Assembly (NCBI GenBank): GCA_028872645.1
Contig: JAPKDK010000075.1
Span: 1-11,586, forward strand
Reading direction: 5' to 3'
DNA from: Verrucomicrobiota bacterium
GTDB lineage: Bacteria; Verrucomicrobiota; Verrucomicrobiia; Limisphaerales; UBA1100
DNA length: 11,586 nucleotides
The translations under genes and the position numbers were made by a program. The first letter of the stretch is position 1. Each line of letters opens with the position of its first letter. Below are positions 1 to 5,894 of the stretch, piece after piece. The notes beneath the pieces were generated by a model. That model saw only the letters and a list, made by a program, of their open reading frames with translations. It was not told the origin of the DNA and did not search any database.

Positions 1-910
1 TGAGTTCGCAGATGTCCGGATTTTTCTTTTGCGGCATCAATGAGGATCCGGTGGTGTAGGCATCGCCGATTTCAATAAACCCAAACTCCACGCTGCTCCA
101 CAAAACGAGATCCTCACACAAGCGCGACTGATGCACAGCGAGCAGCGCGGCCACGCTACAGAATTCCACCACATAATCACGGTCGGACACGGCATCCATG
201 GAGTTGTGGGTAATCATCGGGGTGTCGTGCGCGTCCACAAAGCCCAGCTCACGTGCGACAAACTCGCGGTCCAGCGGGAGCGTGGTGCCCGCCAACGCGC
301 CGCTGCCCAGCGGGCAAACGTTCACGCGCACGAGGCAATCGAGCAGCCGCTCGTAATCGCGTTCCAGCATTTCCACGTAAGCCAGCAAATGATGTGCGAG
401 ATAAACCGGCTGTGCGCGTTGCAAATGCGTGTAGCCGGGGATGAGCACTTTGAGATTATTTTCTCCGAGCTCGATGAGCGCCAATTGCAGGTCGTGAATT
501 TCATTGGCGAGATCGCAAATTTCCTCGCGCAACCACATCCGGGAATCCAGCGCGACTTGATCGTTGCGTGACCGCCCGGTGTGCAGCTTGGCCCCGGCGG
601 GCACGCGTGCGGTGAGCGTGGATTCGATGTTCATATGCACGTCCTCCAGCTCCGTGCGCCATTCGAACCGGCCTTCGGCAATCTCCGCGCCGATGGCTTC
701 GAGTCCGTGCACAATGGCCGACATCTCCTTTTCTTTCAATAGTCCCACGTGATGCAACATCCGGGCGTGGGCGATGGAGCCGGCGATATCGTGATGTGCG
801 AGGCGGGTATCGAACTTCACTGAATTGGTAAACGCATTCGCCTCAGCGGCAGGCCCGCTGGCGAACCGTCCGCTGCGTGCGGTAACCTTGCTGGATTTTT
901 TCTTCACCAT
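1..910 (-). CDS. argH: Argininosuccinate lyase, 3' end cut off by the window edge
   Basis: Splits argininosuccinate into arginine and fumarate, the last step of arginine synthesis, in the cytoplasm as a homotetramer. About 303 residues are visible from the ATG at 908-910; a full enzyme has about 460, so the C-terminal third lies outside the window. Family landmarks in order: the N-terminal GRFASGP region, DIAGSIAHARML, HTGRSRNDQVALD, GYTHLQRAQP (containing the family histidine), and near the edge GSSLMPQKKNPD, the fumarase/ASL superfamily signature that carries the catalytic serine. The signature is followed by DICEL, where DIAEL or DVAEL is more usual. It lies 81 bases downstream of the LysR gene on the same strand. 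An AAGG about 11 bases before the ATG is a weak ribosome site. No reason to doubt function in the visible part. Confidence 0.97.
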   Translation of the reverse strand, partial: MVKKKSSKVTARSGRFASGPAAEANAFTNSVKFDTRLAHHDIAGSIAHARMLHHVGLLKEKEMSAIVHGLEAIGAEIAEGRFEWRTELEDVHMNIESTLTARVPAGAKLHTGRSRNDQVALDSRMWLREEICDLANEIHDLQLALIELGENNLKVLIPGYTHLQRAQPVYLAHHLLAYVEMLERDYERLLDCLVRVNVCPLGSGALAGTTLPLDREFVARELGFVDAHDTPMITHNSMDAVSDRDYVVEFCSVAALLAVHQSRLCEDLVLWSSVEFGFIEIGDAYTTGSSLMPQKKNPDICEL

Positions 911-991
911 AGAACGCAGCGACCTTGCCGTGATGCGCAGCAAAAGTCACGCCGCGAAATAGAGGGAGGGGCAAAATCCAACGACCAAAAC

Positions 992-1861
992 TCAAAGCTC
1001 TGCTGCATGCGTTTGGAGCAGCTTCACCAGCGTTTGGCCGACGGGTGGAAGTTGGCCGCGCCAGAGGCAGCCGATGGTGATGGTGGGAAAATCCTCCAAC
1101 GGCAGCAGTTTGACGCCTTTGTTTTTGCGTTCGCCCGGGAGGTCCACGGAAATGCCTATGCCGAAGCCGTTGGCGACGTAGGTGCTGATGAGGTCGGTGG
1201 AGTTGAGCTCCATTCCGATGGGCCAATCGATTTTGCGCGCAGTGAGTTCGGTTTGGAATTTGCGGCTGATGCCTTCGTTTTGCGGCAGGCTGATGAGCGT
1301 TTGCGCGATGCGATCCTGCCCGAGAATGTCGGCGGCGGATTTCACACGAACCGAAGTGGGCACCACCAACACCATTGACAGCTCAAGCAACTTTTTGGAT
1401 TTTATTTCCGCTGGCGGTTTGGTGCCGAGCACAGTGACGCCGAGGTCCACATCGTTGGCGAGCAGCCATTGCTCTATTTCCGGCTGGATGCCCACGCGTA
1501 AGGCGGGGTGCAGGCCGGGAAATTCCTTGCGCGCGGCGTTCAGCAAATCCGGTAAGTGCTCGCGAAAGACCACGCTCGATGCGCCGATGCGAATGGTTTG
1601 GGCCACGCCGCCTCGGATTTTTTCGCCCATTGAATTGAGGTTTTCAAAAAAGGGATGGATGAATTCGTACAGCTCGACACCGGCCGGAGTGAGATCGAAG
1701 GGGCGGCGTTGGAAGAGCGTGGTGCCGAGGTCGTTTTCTAATTGAATGACCTGCGCACTTATGGCTGGTTGCTGGATGCCATAAGGGATGTTGCGTACTG
1801 CGCCGGCAATGCCCTCGTGCTTGGCTACGTAATGAAATAATTCGAGGTGATGAATATTCAT
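992..1861 (-). CDS. LysR-family transcriptional regulator
   Basis: A 289-residue DNA-binding regulator of normal LysR length. Residues 1-65 form the winged helix-turn-helix, with LELFHYVAKHEGI, then QQPAISAQVIQLENDLG and LFQRRPFDLTPAG as in the family. About residues 90-280 form the periplasmic-binding-protein-like effector domain (IRIGAS, then the DVDLGV and GFGIGISVD stretches). Against the usual G-S-F-T-x-A-A-x-x-L-x-V-S-Q-P-A-L-S pattern the recognition region reads GIAGAVRNIPYGIQQPAIS, about one residue longer and with PYGIQ in place of the usual turn. The start is the ATG at 1859-1861, with no clear Shine-Dalgarno. It sits between a metallophosphoesterase (34-base gap to that gene's stop) and argH (81 bases), all on one strand. 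Control of argH would be a guess: many LysR proteins regulate a neighbouring divergent gene, and there is none here. The effector is unknown. Confidence 0.93.
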   Translation of the reverse strand: MNIHHLELFHYVAKHEGIAGAVRNIPYGIQQPAISAQVIQLENDLGTTLFQRRPFDLTPAGVELYEFIHPFFENLNSMGEKIRGGVAQTIRIGASSVVFREHLPDLLNAARKEFPGLHPALRVGIQPEIEQWLLANDVDLGVTVLGTKPPAEIKSKKLLELSMVLVVPTSVRVKSAADILGQDRIAQTLISLPQNEGISRKFQTELTARKIDWPIGMELNSTDLISTYVANGFGIGISVDLPGERKNKGVKLLPLEDFPTITIGCLWRGQLPPVGQTLVKLLQTHAAEL

Positions 1862-1895
1862 GATCCGGTGCGTGGAGGATGCCGCGGCGGCGGTT

Positions 1896-2360
1896 TTAAG
1901 TCAACGTGATGTGGCGTGCGCGGGGTGTGTCGTTTTCGAATTCAACGATCGCTACGCTAGCAGGTGCGCCTCCACGCGGGGTGGCGGGCGAGCCGGGGTT
2001 GAGATAAAGCACGCCGTCGAGCCGCTCGTTGCACGGCATATGCGTGTGGCCAAAGACGACGACTTGCGGTTGCTCTTCCGCCAACAATGCGCGCACGGTT
2101 TGCGAGGGCACGGGGAAATCTACGATGTGATGGATGAGAAATTTGTTGCCGCCAAACTCGATGAGGCGCGTTTCAGGTAGGTCGATTGCGAAGTCCGTAT
2201 TGCCGCGCACGGCGGTGACCGGTGCGATGGCTTCCAGCTCGGTGATCACATCCACCGGCCCCACATCGCCCGCGTGCAAAATGTGATCCACCCCCGCTAG
2301 CGCATCGTGCACCGCGGAGGGCACAGTGCCGTGGGTGTCGGAGATGATACCAAGCTTCAC
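1896..2360 (-). CDS. YfcE/MJ0936-type metallophosphoesterase
   Basis: Cytoplasmic calcineurin-like phosphoesterase of the small YfcE type (154 residues from the chosen start), probably binding two metal ions and cleaving phosphodiesters; the substrate is unknown. Motifs counted from the GTG at 2358-2360: SDTHG (D8, H10), HAGD (D32), GNTD (N54; GNCD in many relatives), FLIHH near 74-78 where many relatives have a THG, GHTH (104-107) and LNPGS (120-124). The frame stays open to an ATG at 2430-2432, which would add 24 residues rich in Pro, Leu and Phe. That extension is read from a degenerate repeat tract and lies before the beta strand that normally begins these proteins, so the GTG start giving MKLGIISDTHG is preferred. 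Neither start has a good Shine-Dalgarno. It may be co-transcribed with the LysR gene 34 bases downstream. Confidence 0.9.
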   Translation of the reverse strand: MKLGIISDTHGTVPSAVHDALAGVDHILHAGDVGPVDVITELEAIAPVTAVRGNTDFAIDLPETRLIEFGGNKFLIHHIVDFPVPSQTVRALLAEEQPQVVVFGHTHMPCNERLDGVLYLNPGSPATPRGGAPASVAIVEFENDTPRARHITLT

Positions 2361-2410
2361 GGCGGGAAGTGTGGGGAAAAGCAATGGAATGGCCAAGGCT
2401 GGGTTTTTGG

Positions 2411-2459
2411 GGATTGAGAATTGGGCATTCATTAGGTATTGAGTTCTTGGTCATTGAGA
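2411..2459. repeat. Degenerate ATTGRG-type heptad tract
   Basis: Short tandem-like tract in the divergent gap between the phosphoesterase and pseudouridine synthase genes. Recognisable units on the plus strand are ATTGAG (2413, 2438, 2453), ATTGGG (2420), ATTAGG (2431) and TTCTTGG (2444), many spaced seven bases apart. Reading through it gives the otherwise odd N-terminal extensions of both flanking reading frames. It could be a decayed intergenic dispersed repeat or simple low-complexity DNA; one copy in one window cannot separate these. Confidence 0.5.
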
Positions 2460-2467
2460 TTTTTCGG

Positions 2468-3217
2468 GTGAACGATTTATTTGAAATTCTGCACGAGGAC
2501 GACGATTTGCTGATCATCAACAAACCGGCGGGGCTCGTTTGCCATCCCACCAAGGGCGATGAGCGATCGAGCTTGGCGGGGCGTTTGCGATTGTATCGCG
2601 GCGCGGAGCAGTCGGTGCATTTGATCAATCGGTTGGATCGCGAAACTAGCGGCGTGGTGTGCGTGGGCAAAACGGATGAAGCGGCGCGCGAGTTGCGCAA
2701 ACTGTGGGAACGCCGCGAGGTGGAGAAACAATACTGGGCGATTGTGCACGGTCACGTGGCGGAAAGCAAAGGCACCATCGACGCGCCGCTCGGCGCGGAT
2801 GACGCCAGCGAAGTGGCGGTGAAAGATTGTGTGCGCGATGACGGGCATCCCTCACAAACGCGTTATTGGACGCAATGGAAGTTCGAGCGCGATGAAGAAA
2901 AATTCACGTGGCTGCGCGTGGCGCCGGTCACCGGTCGGAAGCATCAGATCCGTATCCACCTGCAGCACCTCGGCCACGTGATTGTGGGCGACAAACTTTA
3001 TGGGCTCAATGAATCGTGGTATTTGAAATTCGTGAAGGACGAGTTGATCGATGCCGATCGGAAAAAATTGATTCTCAAAAATCAGGCGTTGCACGCCCAC
3101 ACTCTTCGCTTCCACTGGCGCACTCGCGACTGGGAATTCGTGGCCGAACCGGCGGATGAATTTGTGGATTTCATCGAAACTGTCAGCGAATCAGAAGAGG
3201 AAACCTATTTCAATTGA
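2468..3217 (+). CDS. RluA-family pseudouridine synthase
   Basis: Converts uridine to pseudouridine in rRNA or tRNA. From the GTG at 2468 it is 249 residues: a catalytic domain without the N-terminal S4 RNA-binding domain found in RluC and RluD, closer in build to RluA or TruC. Visible landmarks: ILHEDDDLLIINKPAGLVCHP, then HLINRLDRETSGV with catalytic Asp about residue 57, a YWAIVHG stretch, and TGRKHQIRIHLQHLGHVIVGD (RNA/uracil-binding region). The frame is open further upstream, with a GTG at 2369 and an ATG at 2384 that has GGGGA before it. The extra 28-33 residues (Trp, Gly, Phe, Ile rich) come from the repeat tract and match nothing in the family, so the GTG starting VNDLFEILHE is preferred. 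The target site cannot be told from sequence. Divergent from the phosphoesterase; a tRNA gene follows 54 bases later. Confidence 0.92.
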   Translation: MNDLFEILHEDDDLLIINKPAGLVCHPTKGDERSSLAGRLRLYRGAEQSVHLINRLDRETSGVVCVGKTDEAARELRKLWERREVEKQYWAIVHGHVAESKGTIDAPLGADDASEVAVKDCVRDDGHPSQTRYWTQWKFERDEEKFTWLRVAPVTGRKHQIRIHLQHLGHVIVGDKLYGLNESWYLKFVKDELIDADRKKLILKNQALHAHTLRFHWRTRDWEFVAEPADEFVDFIETVSESEEETYFN

Positions 3218-3231
3218 GGGTTTTGTCGGAG

Positions 3232-3259
3232 TTGACAATTATCCGCGAGGTGTTAGTTT
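3232..3259 (+). promoter_or_regulatory. Sigma-70-type promoter of the tRNA-Glu gene
   Basis: A perfect -35 box TTGACA (3232-3237) is followed 16 bases later by a poor -10 box TAGTTT (3254-3259). TG at 3251-3252 gives an extended -10 (TGnTAGTTT) that could compensate. The expected start of transcription, about 3266, lies a few bases before the tRNA 5' end at 3272, as is normal for tRNA genes. Confidence 0.65.
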
Positions 3260-3271
3260 TCCCGTTCCAAT

Positions 3272-3346
3272 GGCCCGTTCGTCTATCGGCTAGGACACGG
3301 CCCTCTCAAGGCTGAGAGAGGGGTTCGATTCCCCTACGGGCTACCA
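3272..3346 (+). tRNA. tRNA-Glu, anticodon CTC
   Basis: A 75-base gene with complete cloverleaf and encoded CCA (3344-3346). Acceptor stem GGCCCGT/ACGGGCT, with a G-U wobble as the first pair; D stem GTCT/GGAC; anticodon stem CGGCC/GGCTG around the loop CTCTCAA, anticodon CTC at 3305-3307 reading GAG codons; four-base variable loop AGAG; T stem AGGGG/CCCCT around TTCGATT; discriminator A. The gene can also form a competing seven-pair hairpin (see findings). No terminator was seen after it; the RelE-like gene begins 39 bases downstream and may be read through from the tRNA promoter. Confidence 0.97.
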
Positions 3347-3385
3347 TTTTGGTGTTATTGGAAAAGGAGTTACGGAAAAAAAGGC

Positions 3386-3763
3386 ATGGCGCCGAAATAT
3401 TTTCAGATTATTTTCAACCCTACCAGCGCGGCGGAGTTGGCGAGGATGCCGAAGGATTTGCAGCTGCAAATCCTGGGCGAGTTTCGTGGGCTGCCGGAGG
3501 AGGTGCGCGCCAGCGGTTTTTATGGACGGCTGGAGCACGGGGTGAAAAGTTTACATCGCTATCGTGTTGGAAATTATCGTGTGTATTTTGAATGCCACGA
3601 ATTGGGCGTGGTGGTGCACCGGATTTTTTCGCGCAACACGCTGAAGGATTTCTTTTTCCGTAATGTGAACATGACGCAGGACGAGGATGACGCGCTGGCG
3701 GAGAATCCGGATTTTTGGAAAATGATTGACGAATCCGCAAGTGTATCCCGCGAGGAAGCTTAG
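3386..3763 (+). CDS. RelE/ParE-superfamily toxin-like protein, no visible antitoxin
   Basis: 125 residues. The core (about 4-93) has the RelE/ParE layout: a helical hairpin (NPTSAAELARMPKDLQLQI), then the beta-sheet signature LHRYRVGNYRVYFE (57-69) and a closing strand VVVHRIFSRN with a following KDFFFR. Active RelE toxins cleave mRNA on the ribosome, whereas ParE toxins act on gyrase; the sequence does not decide between these, nor show that it is toxic. After residue 94 comes an acidic tail of about 30 residues (TQDEDDALAENPDFWKMIDE) not found in minimal RelE proteins of about 90 residues. No antitoxin-sized frame lies beside it: upstream is the tRNA, downstream a convergent HNH gene. An AGGAG at 3365-3369 is 16 bases before the ATG, too far for a standard site. 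Its TAG stop overlaps the stop of the HNH gene. Confidence 0.8.
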   Translation: MAPKYFQIIFNPTSAAELARMPKDLQLQILGEFRGLPEEVRASGFYGRLEHGVKSLHRYRVGNYRVYFECHELGVVVHRIFSRNTLKDFFFRNVNMTQDEDDALAENPDFWKMIDESASVSREEA

Positions 3764-4425
3764 TCCTTTTCTTCACCCAACTCGACGTTCCAGTAGGCGA
3801 CATCGATGAAGTGTTTCCAGCTTTCGTGTGTTTTCACGCCGAAACTCACCTGAATGAACGGCCGCCATTTTGGTTTGCGCGGTTTGGTGATCAAGTGCAA
3901 GCCGGCCTCGCGCGGGGTGCGGTTGCTCTTGCGCGTGTTGCACGGGATGCACGAGCACACGATATTTTCCCAGTTGGTAGGGCCGCCGCGGTCGCGCGGG
4001 ATCACATGGTCGAGGTTCAAATCACGCCGATCAAATCTTCCGCCGCAGTACTGGCAAATATTTTTATCGCGTTCAAATATATTGTGCCGCGTGAACTTTA
4101 CTTCCTGGCGGGGAAACCGATCGTAACCCAGCAGCAAAATTACACGCGGAATGCGCAGGCGAAAAGACACGGCTCCGATGGATTCAGGATGTGGCTCGGC
4201 CTCGGAGAAATCCTGCCACTCGCCAAAGCTGAAAGTCTGAAACCCGTCGTCGTCATCATTATAAACCACCTGCGCGTGCCCGGTAAAGAGCAAGCCAACA
4301 GCGCGGCGCACAGAGCAGACGTTCACCGCCTGCCAAAGGCGGTTCAGCACGAGTACGGGCTGGTTCAGCGGCAAACTCACAACGACCAACGTTAGCAATT
4401 TGCGCTGACGGATGTCAACTGACAC
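3760..4425 (-). CDS. HNH endonuclease-domain protein
   Basis: 221 residues from the GTG at 4423-4425. The C-terminal half carries a zinc-stabilised HNH nuclease fold: CQYC (124-127), LNLDHVIPRDRGGPTNWENIV with the DH pair at 139-140, then CIPCN (159-163) where the second CxxC meets the final N of HNH. The N-terminal 20-110 (QPVLVLNRLWQAVNVCSVRR, LLFTGHAQVV) is the conserved leading region of a widespread family of stand-alone HNH proteins. Members probably cut or nick DNA, but a cellular role is not established and there is no sign of a homing context (no intron or intein beside it). The true start may be later: a GTG at 4378-4380 would still keep the conserved LNQPVLVLN region. Convergent with the RelE-like gene, sharing four bases; divergent from the coiled-coil gene by about 60 bases. 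Confidence 0.9.
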   Translation of the reverse strand: MSVDIRQRKLLTLVVVSLPLNQPVLVLNRLWQAVNVCSVRRAVGLLFTGHAQVVYNDDDDGFQTFSFGEWQDFSEAEPHPESIGAVSFRLRIPRVILLLGYDRFPRQEVKFTRHNIFERDKNICQYCGGRFDRRDLNLDHVIPRDRGGPTNWENIVCSCIPCNTRKSNRTPREAGLHLITKPRKPKWRPFIQVSFGVKTHESWKHFIDVAYWNVELGEEKD

Positions 4426-4484
4426 GCTCTTGATCGATATGGAAAAGCTTGCTTTGCCCAGGCGAATCCGCCACGGTGACGGCG

Positions 4485-5312
4485 ATGAGGGGGTGGGGAT
4501 TTAGTTTCATTTTGGGGATAATTCTGTCCGTACAGGCTTGGGCCGGAGGTTTGCCCAATGACGAATATCACACTGCCTATTCCTTCTACTCGGAAGGTCT
4601 CGTCCTGGTTCGGACCGGGGCGAAAGAAAAAGCGTTGAGCAGCTTCGTTGATGCGCGCCGTAAACTGGAAGTGATTTCCCGTCAACACGCAACGTGGAAT
4701 CCCGCAGTGGTAAAAAGCCTGCTCCAAAAAATTGATGCGGAAATAATTCCACTTGCACGCGCGCTGGGGATCACTCCGGCGCAAATCATTGGCAATGCTC
4801 CGCCCAAAGTGCCGACCCAGGCAGCGCCCGCGCAGGACTGGGAAATCCGTTACGCAAAGTTGCAGGAAGAAAAGCGCCTCACGGATCAAAATTTTGCCAA
4901 GCTCCACGAGGCGAATCTGCTGGCCCAACGTAAGTGGGCTGACGCTGAAAAGTTGGCGGAAATGGCAAAAGAACAACTGCGCGAGGCCTTGGCCGCCCGG
5001 CCAAAGTCCACCGACCCCAAGCTCTACACCAAGGTGCAGGGCGAAAACGACAAACTCCAAAGTGAAAAAGACAAGCTGGATGCAGATTTGAAATACCTCC
5101 GCACGCAAGCCTTGCGCAGTGAAAAACTATACATCGAGGCATTGGGGGTGAATCATCGGCTCAAGGAAGAGGTCGCCCGTTTGCGCACGAAGCACGATCC
5201 GAACTCATCACCGATCGATGATCGCGCCGCATTGCTCCAGCGCATTCGTCAATTGGAAGCGGACAACGAGCGTATGCGCGAACTGCTCACCAACCCGGCG
5301 CGCAAACCCTAA
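4485..5312 (+). CDS. Exported coiled-coil protein of unknown function
   Basis: 275 residues from the ATG at 4485; a TTG at 4449 would add 12 residues ahead of the signal peptide and is less likely. A GGTGA at 4475-4479 is a possible ribosome site. Residues 1-20 are a signal peptide (MRGWGFSF core, cleavage probably after AWA), so the protein is exported to the periplasm or outer surface. Residues 26-100 look helical and TPR-like (YHTAYSFYSEGLVLVRTGAKEKALSSF), followed by a Pro/Ala-rich linker near 105-117. About 118-270 is a long charged heptad-rich coiled coil interrupted near 172-180 and 238-245. No catalytic motif is seen. rsmD begins ten bases after its stop, so the two are probably co-transcribed, although an exported coiled coil and an rRNA methyltransferase have no obvious joint job. 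I do not recognise a named family. Confidence 0.85.
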   Translation: MRGWGFSFILGIILSVQAWAGGLPNDEYHTAYSFYSEGLVLVRTGAKEKALSSFVDARRKLEVISRQHATWNPAVVKSLLQKIDAEIIPLARALGITPAQIIGNAPPKVPTQAAPAQDWEIRYAKLQEEKRLTDQNFAKLHEANLLAQRKWADAEKLAEMAKEQLREALAARPKSTDPKLYTKVQGENDKLQSEKDKLDADLKYLRTQALRSEKLYIEALGVNHRLKEEVARLRTKHDPNSSPIDDRAALLQRIRQLEADNERMRELLTNPARKP

Positions 5313-5321
5313 CGACTGACC

Positions 5322-5894
5322 ATGCGCATCACCGGCGGTCAATGGGCGGGCCGCACTCTCACCGTGCCGCCCGGACTCGGCGTGCGGCCTACGCCCGACA
5401 AGGTTCGCCAAGCCATCTTCAACAGCCTCGGGCCTTGGGTTCTTGATTGCAGCGTGCTCGAACTTTTTGCCGGCATTGGCACGTTGAGTTTGGAATGCCT
5501 CAGCCGCGGCGCAGCCTCCGCGGTGTGTGTGGAAAAAAGTTCCAAACACGCCAGCTATATTCGGCGCAACACAAAAGCTTTGGAGACAAACATGGAAATC
5601 CGCGTGCAATGTGCGTTGCGATCGGTGAAGCAACTGGCTGAAGCAAACCGCACCTTTGATTTTATCTGCGCCGATCCGCCCTACGGCGACAAAACCGCGC
5701 CCGGCAAACGCTCCGAAAGTTGGGCACAAAAACTTTTGGATGAACCGGCGGTGGGGGAGATTTTAAATCCCGAAGGCCGCCTGCTCATCGGCCATACCAA
5801 ACGCGATGCCGTGGAAATTACCCCGCCGTGGGTCGAACACAAAACCCTTAAGCACGGCGATACGTGGATTCGCGTCCTTACCGTAAACGTGTGA
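5322..5894 (+). CDS. rsmD: 16S rRNA (guanine-966-N2)-methyltransferase RsmD
   Basis: 190 residues, the usual RsmD length. It methylates N2 of a single guanine in 16S rRNA (G966 in E. coli numbering) during 30S assembly, using S-adenosylmethionine. Landmarks: N-terminal MRITGGQWAGRTL and VRPTPDKVRQAIFNSL, the conserved RsmD lead-in; SAM-binding motif I VLELFAGIGTLSLECLSRGA (45-64), with GIG where GSG is commoner; acidic motif II around CVEKS (69-73); and the N-methyltransferase motif DPPYG (118-122). The ATG at 5322 follows the coiled-coil gene stop by nine bases; no Shine-Dalgarno is visible, so translation may depend on the upstream gene. Its last 17 bases overlap, tail to tail, the cyclase-like gene on the other strand. 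Confidence 0.95.
   Translation: MRITGGQWAGRTLTVPPGLGVRPTPDKVRQAIFNSLGPWVLDCSVLELFAGIGTLSLECLSRGAASAVCVEKSSKHASYIRRNTKALETNMEIRVQCALRSVKQLAEANRTFDFICADPPYGDKTAPGKRSESWAQKLLDEPAVGEILNPEGRLLIGHTKRDAVEITPPWVEHKTLKHGDTWIRVLTVNV

Noticed and set aside
131..752. Plus-strand open frames over argH
   Set aside because: They are antisense to a clear argininosuccinate lyase and show no family features; GC-rich coding leaves such frames open.
911..991. Separate argH promoter in the gap after the LysR gene
   Set aside because: On the minus strand TTGGAT and TATTTC are only about 14 bases apart, with poor matches, so I do not call it.
843..1226. Minus-strand 127-residue frame across the LysR end and argH gap
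   Set aside because: It overlaps both real genes in another frame, and its composition (His/Arg/Pro rich) is typical of a shadow.
2173..2700. Minus-strand 175-residue frame across the divergent gap
   Set aside because: Shadow of the phosphoesterase and pseudouridine synthase; no recognisable domain.
3347..3385. Possible antitoxin between tRNA-Glu and the RelE-like gene
   Set aside because: The gap is 39 bases, and the frame from a TTG at 3349 only runs into the RelE-like gene out of frame.
3760..4425. HNH protein as a homing or mobile-element endonuclease
   Set aside because: No intron, intein, terminase or integrase lies beside it, and its N-terminal region is that of a stand-alone family.
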